From Cellulomonas wangleii (lineage in GTDB: Bacteria; Actinomycetota; Actinomycetes; Actinomycetales; Cellulomonadaceae): a DNA stretch of 64,000 nucleotides. The stretch spans positions 930,001 through 994,000 of the forward strand of contig NZ_CP074405.1 of NCBI RefSeq assembly GCF_018388445.1, given 5' to 3'. Shown in pieces: positions 57,735 through 64,000 of this stretch. The notes beneath the pieces are model-generated. The model was not told where the DNA came from. It searched no databases and saw only the letters and a program-made list of their open reading frames with translations. The position numbers and the translations under genes are program-made. Within the stretch, counting starts at the first letter, position 1. Every line of letters begins with the position of its first letter.

Positions 57735-58510
57735 GCGGCGCGACCGGCGTGCGGCGGGAGCGCGCTGCCGCCCGCCGCGGCGACGTGCGGGACGCGCTCA
57801 CCCGGCTCGCCCTCGCGCAGAAGCCGGCCGCGCGCAGCGCCCCCGCCTACTCCCGGTACGTCAACCGGCGCCTCGGGCGGGTGCTCGCCGCCTGGGCGTA
57901 CGGGCGCGGGCTCGGCCCGGGCCGGGTGACGGCCCTCAGCGCGGTGTGCACGTTCACCGGGGTCGCGGTGCTCGCGCTCGCTCCCGTGGCCGCGGCGACG
58001 GGGCTCGTGGTGTGCCTGCTGCTCGTGCTGGGGTACGCCCTGGACTCGGCCGACGGTCAGGTCGCCCGGCTCACCGGCTCCGCGTCCGGTGCGGGGGAGT
58101 GGCTCGACCACGTGGTGGACGCCGTGAAGGTCGTCGCGCTGCCGCTCGCGGTGCTGGTCGGGCTGTACCGGTCGGGCGCCGTCGCGGACCCGTGGCTGCT
58201 CGTACCCGTCGCGAACGCGGTGGTCGGCTCGGTCCTGTTCTTCGCGATGATGCTCACCGAGCAGCTGCGCCGGGCGCACGGCGTGGTCTCCAGCGCGGCG
58301 GTGGACGGGCGGCGCAGCCCGTGGCGGTCGCTGCTCGTGCTGCCCACCGACTACGGCGTGCTCTGCCTGAGCTTCCTGCTGTACGGCGCGCCGGGCGTGT
58401 TCGTCGTCGTGCTGGCCGTGGTCACGGCGGGTGCGGCGGGGTTCCTCGCGCTCGCGCTGCCCCGGTGGTTCCGCGACGTGGGTGCCCTCGACGTGCCCGG
58501 GCGGGGGTGA
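57731..58510 (+). CDS. CDP-alcohol phosphatidyltransferase family protein, copy 2
   Basis: 259 aa, about six membrane helices; active site DSADGQVARLTG then GEWLDHVVD is intact. N-terminal SRYVNRRLGRVLAAWAYGRGL aligns with copy 1 at 37621, and the C-terminal LPTDYGVLCLSFLLYGAP matches LPADFGVLALTFVTWGAP there. GTG start overlaps the previous stop (GTGA). Two paralogues in one EPS locus, one beside a flippase and one among glycosyltransferases, suggest transfer of phospho-alcohol groups during EPS assembly. Confidence 0.87.
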   Translation: MSGATGVRRERAAARRGDVRDALTRLALAQKPAARSAPAYSRYVNRRLGRVLAAWAYGRGLGPGRVTALSAVCTFTGVAVLALAPVAAATGLVVCLLLVLGYALDSADGQVARLTGSASGAGEWLDHVVDAVKVVALPLAVLVGLYRSGAVADPWLLVPVANAVVGSVLFFAMMLTEQLRRAHGVVSSAAVDGRRSPWRSLLVLPTDYGVLCLSFLLYGAPGVFVVVLAVVTAGAAGFLALALPRWFRDVGALDVPGRG

Positions 58511-58513
58511 CGC

Positions 58514-60448
58514 GTGGCCGGGGTGGCGCTGGTGGTCGTCGGCTACGGGTCGGCGGCGCTGCTCGAGCAGCACCTGGTGCCGTCGGCACCGGGGGCGGAC
58601 CTCGTCGTCGTGGTCGACAACCGCACGGACGACGACGAGCGCCGGCGGGTGACCGACCTGGCGGACCGCGAGGGGTGGGCCACCGTGCTGCCGGACCGGA
58701 ACCTCGGGTTCGGCGCGGGAGCGGACGCCGGCGCCGCCGAGGCGTTCGCGTGGGGTGCCGACGTCGTCGTCCTGCTCAACCCCGACGCGCGCCTCGCCCC
58801 GGCCGACCGCCGGGTCCTCGTCGACGCCGTGCGGGAGCGGCCCCTGCTGCTCGCCGCACCGCGGGTGGAGCGTCCCGACGGCACGCCGTGGATGACCGGG
58901 GTGCTCGCGCTGGACCTGCGCACGGGCCGCATGCGCACGGCGGCCGAGCGTCGTGCCGACCCGGCGCCGCCGTGGGCGGTGCCGTGGGTGTCCGGCGCGT
59001 GCCTGGCCGTCACGCGGGAGCTGTGGGAGCGCACCGGCGGGTTCGCCCACGACTACTTCCTCTACTGGGAGGACGTCGACCTGTCGCGGCGGGTCCTGGC
59101 CGTGGGCGGTGCGGTCGCGGTGGTGCCGCGGGCGCTCGCGGTGCACGACGAGGGCTCGACCCACCCGGACCGCGTCGCGGGGCGGGCGAAGTCGGCGACG
59201 TACTACTACTACAACGTCCGCAACCGCATGGTGTTCGCCCGCGCGTGGCTGCCCCGGGAAGACCGGCTGCGCTGGCACCTCCTGGCGCTGCCCGCCGCGA
59301 GGGCGGTCGTGCTGCAGGGCGGGCGACGTCAGCTGCTGCGGCCCGCCCCGTGGGTCGCGGCGGCCCGGGGCCTGCTCGACGGTGCGCGGGGCCGCACGGG
59401 GGACCCGCGCGCGGGACGGGGTGAGGAGCGCGGGCGGCCGGTGCGCGTGCTGCCGTCGTTCGGCGTGCCGCGGCCGACCACCAACCCCTACATCGTCATG
59501 CTCGCCGCCGCGCTCGACGCGCAGGACGGCGTCGACCTGCGGCGGTTCACCTGGCGCACCGCGCTGGCGGGTCGGTACGACGTGGTGCACCTGCACTGGC
59601 CCGAGTCGTTGTTCGCCGCCCGGTCAGGTACGCGGCGCACGCTCAAGCGCTGGGCGTTCCTGGCCTGGACGGTCCGCCTGGCGGTGCTGCGCACCCCCGT
59701 GGTGCGCACGGTCCACAACGTCGAGCACCCGCGCGACGTGAGCCGTCTGGAGTCGCTCGGCCTGCGGGCGGTGGACCGCCTCACCACGGCTCGCGTCGTC
59801 CTCAACGACGTCGACGCGCAGGTGCGCACCCGGGTGCCGACGGCGTGCGTGCTGCACGGGCACTACCGGGACTGGTACGCGCCGCACCCGCGGCACGACG
59901 CGCGTCCCGGGAGCATCGCGTTCGTCGGGTTGGTGCGTCGGTACAAGGGCGTCGAGGGGCTGCTGGCCGCGTTCACGGAGACCGCCCGCGAGGGCCCGGA
60001 CCTCACCCTGACGATCGCGGGCAGGCCGTCGTCCGAGGCGCTGGCCGACGCGGTCCGTGGCGCAGCGGCCCGTGACCCGCGCGTCCGCGCGCGGCTGGGC
60101 TTCCTCGACGACGCGGCGCTGGTCCAGGCGGTGACGTCGGCGCAGGTCGTGGTCCTGCCCTACCGGCACATGCACAACTCGGGCGCGGTGCTGGCGGCCC
60201 TGTCCCTGGACCGGCCCGTGCTGGTGCCCGACACCGCCGTCAACCGCGCGCTGGCCGACGAGGTCGGGCCCGGGTGGGTGCTCACGTACGACGACGAGCT
60301 CACGGGCGGTGACCTGCTCAAGGCCGTCGCGGCCACCCGCGACCGGGCACCGGGTGCCCGTCCCGACCTGTCACGGCGGGGCTGGCAGGAGGCCGGCCGC
60401 GCCCACCTGGCCGTGTACCGCGCGGCCCTGGGGCGGGGGCGGACGTGA
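58514..60448 (+). CDS. Two-domain glycosyltransferase, GT2 fused to GT4-like
   Basis: 644 aa. Residues 1-290 are a rhamnosyl-type GT2 (GFGAGADAG, VVLLNPDARL as the DxD site, WEDVDLSRR acceptor-side acid). Residues 310-644 are a GT-B enzyme resembling GumK/WcaI-like proteins (VHLHWPESLF, FVGLVRRYKGVEGLL, PYRHMHNSGAVLAAL). An internal GAGGAG (59423) and in-frame GTG (59441) at the junction could allow separate synthesis of the second domain. It would add two successive sugars. Confidence 0.85.
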   Translation: MAGVALVVVGYGSAALLEQHLVPSAPGADLVVVVDNRTDDDERRRVTDLADREGWATVLPDRNLGFGAGADAGAAEAFAWGADVVVLLNPDARLAPADRRVLVDAVRERPLLLAAPRVERPDGTPWMTGVLALDLRTGRMRTAAERRADPAPPWAVPWVSGACLAVTRELWERTGGFAHDYFLYWEDVDLSRRVLAVGGAVAVVPRALAVHDEGSTHPDRVAGRAKSATYYYYNVRNRMVFARAWLPREDRLRWHLLALPAARAVVLQGGRRQLLRPAPWVAAARGLLDGARGRTGDPRAGRGEERGRPVRVLPSFGVPRPTTNPYIVMLAAALDAQDGVDLRRFTWRTALAGRYDVVHLHWPESLFAARSGTRRTLKRWAFLAWTVRLAVLRTPVVRTVHNVEHPRDVSRLESLGLRAVDRLTTARVVLNDVDAQVRTRVPTACVLHGHYRDWYAPHPRHDARPGSIAFVGLVRRYKGVEGLLAAFTETAREGPDLTLTIAGRPSSEALADAVRGAAARDPRVRARLGFLDDAALVQAVTSAQVVVLPYRHMHNSGAVLAALSLDRPVLVPDTAVNRALADEVGPGWVLTYDDELTGGDLLKAVAATRDRAPGARPDLSRRGWQEAGRAHLAVYRAALGRGRT

Positions 60449-61389
60449 CGCGTGTGGTGGTGGCGGTGCCGACCCTGCACCGCCCGGTGACGCTGGACGC
60501 GGCGCTGCGCGCCGTGCGGGCCGAGGCGGTCCGCTGCGCCGCCGACCGTGGGGTGGACGTGGACCTGCTCGTCGTCGACAACGACCCCGCCGGGTCCGCG
60601 GGCACGGTCGCCCGGGCGCACGGGGCGCGGCACGTCACCGAGCCGGTGCCGGGGCTGTCGGCGGTGCGCAACCGCGCGCTGGACGAGGCGGCCGCGCACG
60701 ACCTGCTGGTGTTCCTCGACGACGACGAGGTGCCCGAGCCGGGCTGGCTGGTCGCGCTGCTGGACACCCACCGGGCGACGGGTGCCGCGGCGGTCGCCGG
60801 ACCCGTGCGCACCCTGCTGCCGCCCGGCGCCGACGACTGGGTGCGGGCGAGCTACGTGCGACCCGCCCGCGTGGGCGGGCAGCGCATGGCCGCGGCGGCG
60901 ACCAACAACCTGCTGCTGGACCTGGCGGCCGTGCGGGCCGCGGGCGTGCGGTTCGACCCCGCCCTGGGCCTCACCGGCGGCGAGGACACGCAGTTCACGT
61001 CCGACCTCGTGCGCGCCGGGGGGACGATCCGGTGGTGCGCCGGCGCCCGCGTCGTGGAGTCGGTGGGACCGGCGCGGCTGGATCGCCGGTGGATCCTGCG
61101 GCGGGCGTTCCGCTCCGGCGTCACGGAGGCCGTGGTCGCGCTGCGGACGGCGCCGACCCTGCCGGCACGCGGCGGGCGCGGGGTCCTGCTGGCCGCCGGC
61201 GGGGTGGCGCGCATGCTGGTGGGGACGGGCCTGCACGTGGTCGCGCACCTGCGACGCAGCCCCGGCCGGTCCGCGCGGGCCGCCCGCATGGCCGCCCGCG
61301 GCGCGGGGCACCTCGCGGGTCTGGTCGGCCACCGGCAGGAGGAGTACGCGCACCGGCACCGGCTCGCGCCCCAGGGGGTGGGGGTGTGA
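60445..61389 (+). CDS. GT2-family glycosyltransferase
   Basis: 314 aa. VAVPTLHRP start, DNDP, DDDEVPEPGW (the DxD metal site) and GGEDTQFT acid. A C-terminal amphipathic/hydrophobic stretch (about 245-270) may attach it to the membrane. GTG overlaps the previous stop (GTGA). Confidence 0.88.
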   Translation: MTRVVVAVPTLHRPVTLDAALRAVRAEAVRCAADRGVDVDLLVVDNDPAGSAGTVARAHGARHVTEPVPGLSAVRNRALDEAAAHDLLVFLDDDEVPEPGWLVALLDTHRATGAAAVAGPVRTLLPPGADDWVRASYVRPARVGGQRMAAAATNNLLLDLAAVRAAGVRFDPALGLTGGEDTQFTSDLVRAGGTIRWCAGARVVESVGPARLDRRWILRRAFRSGVTEAVVALRTAPTLPARGGRGVLLAAGGVARMLVGTGLHVVAHLRRSPGRSARAARMAARGAGHLAGLVGHRQEEYAHRHRLAPQGVGV

Positions 61390-62402
61390 GCACCGGGGAC
61401 GTGCTCGGCGCGGGCACGGTCGTCACCGTGGTGTTCGAGCTCGAGGTGCCGCTGCTCCTGCTGCAGGCCCGGTCGTTCGCGCGGCACGTGCCCGTGGGCG
61501 CCGTGGCCGAGGTGCTGGTCATCGACGACACGGCCCGCGGGCTGCCCGCCCGCGGCGCCGCGGAGCTGCTCGCGGCGTACGGCCCGCACGCGGACCGCGT
61601 CACGCTGCTGCGCCCGGACGACCTGGGCGGGGTCCCGGCCGCGCCCGGGTGGCAGCGGCAGCAGGCGCTGAAGCTGCTCGTCGCCCCGCGCGTCACCACC
61701 GGGCGCTACCTCGCCCTCGATGCCAAGAACCACCTGGTGCGGGCCCCGGACCCCGCCTGGTTCGGGGTGCCCGACGGCCGCGCGCGGCTGGGCGTCCACG
61801 GTTACGCCGGCCACCCGCTGCGCCCGGCGCTCGAGCGCACCGTCCGCTACCTCGGGCTGGACCCGGGCGCCGTGCTCGACCGGTTCCCGGCCACGGTGAC
61901 GCCGTTCGTCCTGGTCACGTCGTTGGTGCGGGCCATGGTCGAGGACGTGGGGGACCGGGCCGGGCGGCCGTTCGCGCAGGAGTTCGTGGACCACCGGCTG
62001 ACCGAGTTCTTCCTGTACGCCGCGTGGCTGGAGGCCCGCGCCGGCGGCCGGGACCGCTGGTACGCCGACGGGCAGCCGGGGTGCCCGGTGGTCTGGCCGG
62101 GTGATCCCTCGCTGCGGGCCGTGCGCGCCGCGGGGGAGGAGCTGGACGGCACGGGTGCGCCGGTGCTCTCTGTGCACCGCACCGCGCTCGTCCGCATGCC
62201 CGCGGACGCGACCGACGCGCTGACCGACCTGTGGGTCGCGCACGGGCTGTTCGCGGCACGCGGCGACGCCGCACGCTTCGTCGCCGGGTTCCGCCGCACC
62301 TACCGCCGGCGGGTCTGGGTGCGGCGCTGCCGGGAGGCCCCGCAGCGGGTGCGGGCACGCCTGGCGGACCGCGCGACCGCCGCGGGGGCGGTGCCGGCGT
62401 GA
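61386..62402 (+). CDS. Putative glycosyltransferase, DUF6492-like
   Basis: 338 aa. Not a standard GT family by eye. FELEVPLLLLQARSFARH, EVLVIDDT and YLALDAKNHLV (a possible metal/nucleotide site) followed by FAQEFVDHRLTEFFLYAAWL resemble DUF6492 proteins, which are GT-A-like and found in EPS loci. Coupled on both sides by GTGA overlaps, so it works with the surrounding transferases. Assignment is tentative. Confidence 0.6.
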   Translation: MSTGDVLGAGTVVTVVFELEVPLLLLQARSFARHVPVGAVAEVLVIDDTARGLPARGAAELLAAYGPHADRVTLLRPDDLGGVPAAPGWQRQQALKLLVAPRVTTGRYLALDAKNHLVRAPDPAWFGVPDGRARLGVHGYAGHPLRPALERTVRYLGLDPGAVLDRFPATVTPFVLVTSLVRAMVEDVGDRAGRPFAQEFVDHRLTEFFLYAAWLEARAGGRDRWYADGQPGCPVVWPGDPSLRAVRAAGEELDGTGAPVLSVHRTALVRMPADATDALTDLWVAHGLFAARGDAARFVAGFRRTYRRRVWVRRCREAPQRVRARLADRATAAGAVPA

Positions 62403-63520
62403 GCGGCACACCCGCGCCGGACGGGATGCGCGTGCTCGTCGACGCGTACTGGTGGTTCGAGGGGCCGCCGTCCAACCGGATGGTGCAGCGCGAGCTCGTG
62501 CGGGCCTGGCGCGCCGCCCACCCGCAGGACGTGCTCGTGCCCGTCGTGCCCGCCGCGGCGCTCGCGCGGGCCGGGGCGGACCCCGAGCTGGCGGGCGCCC
62601 TGCCCGCACGGGGGCGCCCGCACGCGGTCGCCGTCGAGCTCGAGTACGGGCGGCTCGCCCGGCGCGCGGGCGCCGACGCGCTGCTCACCCACAACTTCGC
62701 ACCCCGGGGCGGCGCCGCGCCGCGCACCACCGTGTTCTGCCACGACGTCCTCTTCCAGGACCACCCCGAGTGGTTCACCCGGGCCGAGCGGTGCTACCTC
62801 TCGCTCGTCGGGCCCGGCCTCGTCCGCGCCGGGGCGGTCGTCACGTCGTCGACGCACGAGGCGGCGCACGTGCGGCGGCTCAACCCCCGGGTCCCCGGCG
62901 TGACGCCGATCGGGCTCGCACCCGACCCCGCGCTGCTGACCGCCGCGCCGCGCCGCCCGGCCGCGCTGCCCGCGGTCGAGGGGTTCTGGCTGTCGGTCGG
63001 CAGGCTGAACGTCCGCAAGAACCTCGCGACCACGGTCGTGGGCGCGCTGCGGTCCGGCCGGGTGGCACCGCGGCGCCCGCTGGTCGTGGTGGGCGAGAGC
63101 GACGGGCGCGGCCCCGGCCTGCCGGACGAGGTCGGGGCGGCCGTGCGGGCCGGCGCGGTCGTGCTGCTCGGCGGTGTGGCCACGGACGAGCTCGCGTGGC
63201 TCTACCGCCACGCGGAGCTGTTCGTCTTCCTCTCGCTGGCCGAGGGGTACGGGCTGCCCCCGGTCGAGGCGCTGGCCCTGGGGTGCCCGGTCGTCGTCAG
63301 CGACCTGGCCGTCTTCCGGGAGACCCTCGGGGGCCGGGCGCTGCGCGTCCCCCCCGACGACGTCGGGGCCGTCGCGGCCGCCCTGCGGGCCTGGCAGCCG
63401 CCGGGGCACCCGGCGCCGTGGGTGCCGCCGGGGTGGGACGGACCCGCGCGGGAGGTGCGCGAGGCGGTCCGCCGGACCGCCGCCGGGGCCGGCAGCGCCG
63501 CCGCGCGGCGGGGCGGGTGA
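62399..63520 (+). CDS. GT4-family glycosyltransferase
   Basis: 373 aa, GT-B fold. LSVGRLNVRKNL and the donor-binding SLAEGYGLPPVEALALGCPVVVS with the EX7E glutamates are clear. The stop lies within the first copy of the next GGGTGAA motif. Last gene of the operon. Confidence 0.9.
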   Translation: MSGTPAPDGMRVLVDAYWWFEGPPSNRMVQRELVRAWRAAHPQDVLVPVVPAAALARAGADPELAGALPARGRPHAVAVELEYGRLARRAGADALLTHNFAPRGGAAPRTTVFCHDVLFQDHPEWFTRAERCYLSLVGPGLVRAGAVVTSSTHEAAHVRRLNPRVPGVTPIGLAPDPALLTAAPRRPAALPAVEGFWLSVGRLNVRKNLATTVVGALRSGRVAPRRPLVVVGESDGRGPGLPDEVGAAVRAGAVVLLGGVATDELAWLYRHAELFVFLSLAEGYGLPPVEALALGCPVVVSDLAVFRETLGGRALRVPPDDVGAVAAALRAWQPPGHPAPWVPPGWDGPAREVREAVRRTAAGAGSAAARRGG

Positions 63521-63586
63521 ATGCGCGCCCGGGGCGGGGTGAAAGCGTGCCCGGCCCCCCTGATGTCGGGTATGCGGTGGAATGCT
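63514..63586 (+). promoter_or_regulatory. EPS promoter 7
   Basis: CGGGTGAATG (63514) and GGGTGAAAG (63537) are direct repeats 22 bp apart, followed by a weak -10 candidate AATGCT (63581-63586), 44 bp after the second copy. Confidence 0.45.
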
Positions 63587-63678
63587 GGGGTTGTCATGGT
63601 CTGCCCCGCCCACGTGGCCGCGCAGGACGACCGACCGGCGCGGGGCAGCGCCAGGAGGTCCGGGGGGTGAGGTGCTCC

Positions 63679-64000
63679 ATGGGTGCAGCCAGGTCACGAC
63701 GCGCCGGTCCCGTGGGGGACCGCCCCACCGCCGCCCTCCAGTGGCCACCCGGTGTCGGCCGGCTCGCTGCGGTCGTCGCCGCGTCGGCGCTCGTGGTGGT
63801 CCTGTCCGGGGCCGCGCCGGCGGTGCGCGCCGGTGCGCCCGGTGCCGAGCAGCCGGTCGGTGACGCGGCCGCGGACGCGGCGACGACCACGGCCGCGGAC
63901 GCGGCGACGACCACGGCCGCGGACGCGGCGACGACCACGGCCGCGGACGCGGCGGCCACCGCACTGGCACCGAGCGTGCCCGAGGCGCTGGTCTCCGCCG
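63679..64000 (+). CDS. Secreted protein, N-terminal part (3' partial)
   Basis: 107 codons before the window ends. A signal peptide (about 30-55: LAAVVAASALVVVLSGAAPA) is followed by a low-complexity stretch with three repeats of DAATTTAA. The rest is unknown. ATG 63679 follows GAGGTG. It has its own GGGTGAA promoter, so it belongs with the EPS locus. Confidence 0.65.
   Translation, partial: MGAARSRRAGPVGDRPTAALQWPPGVGRLAAVVAASALVVVLSGAAPAVRAGAPGAEQPVGDAAADAATTTAADAATTTAADAATTTAADAAATALAPSVPEALVSA
63874..63945 (+). repeat. Three 24-bp tandem repeats within a CDS
   Basis: A 24-bp unit beginning GACGCGGCGACGACCACG is repeated exactly three times, encoding DAATTTAA each time. Copy number could vary by slippage without breaking the frame. 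Confidence 0.85.

Noticed and set aside
63874..63945. CRISPR-like short repeats
   Set aside because: The 24-bp units are contiguous with no spacers and encode an in-frame peptide repeat.

Overview
The window is about 64 kb of very GC-rich, gene-dense DNA with strong third-position G/C bias, frequent GTG starts and many ATGA/GTGA/TGATG gene overlaps. Gene content and order (rpfB-rsmA-ispE, then glmU-prs-rplY-pth) point to a high-GC actinobacterium, most like the Cellulomonas/Micrococcales group. That placement is inferred from gene content; no search was run. No mobile element, integrase, CRISPR array or rRNA was seen. No gene-free stretch exceeds 300 bases.

Bases 1-12763 are core chromosome. 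Two tandem G5/DUF348 cell-wall proteins (an SLT-like lytic enzyme and a resuscitation-promoting factor) lead into rsmA and ispE. Then come a NarL-type two-component pair, a NatAB-like ABC exporter, an ABC-F ATPase, ArsR, MarR and TetR regulators, and tRNA-Gln(UUG). Bases 12764-27001 look like an accessory carbohydrate block between tRNA-Gln and glmU. It holds a sugar ABC importer operon with a cytoplasmic GH35 beta-galactosidase and a ROK regulator, a convergent GH2 beta-galactosidase, a secreted esterase behind a LacI-type operator, an MFS transporter and a UPF0114 membrane protein. Bases 27247-31514 return to the conserved glmU-prs-rplY-pth block.

Bases 31515-64000 form a large Wzx/Wzy-type exopolysaccharide (EPS) locus, running off the right edge. 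It holds an initiating sugar-phosphate transferase, a GH71 alpha-1,3-glucanase, a flippase, a Wzy-like polymerase, a Wzz/BY-kinase-like chain-length protein, GDP-L-fucose synthesis (gmd, fcl), six proteins with glycosyltransferase domains (one a GT2-GT4 fusion), three acyltransferases, and a giant LamG/FN3/DNRLRE surface protein with an exact 789-bp internal duplication. A TagD-like cytidylyltransferase and two CDP-alcohol phosphotransferase paralogues suggest that the polymer or its carrier receives a phospho-alcohol group.

The most striking unexplained signal is a recurrent GGGTGAA/TTCACCC element in the promoter regions of the EPS locus, often paired, and commonly about 43-46 bp upstream of a -10-like hexamer without a good -35. 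This looks like a dedicated activator regulon. The Wzz-kinase has lost its Walker A lysine, both Walker A-prime aspartates and the tyrosine tail, so it may be a pseudokinase.
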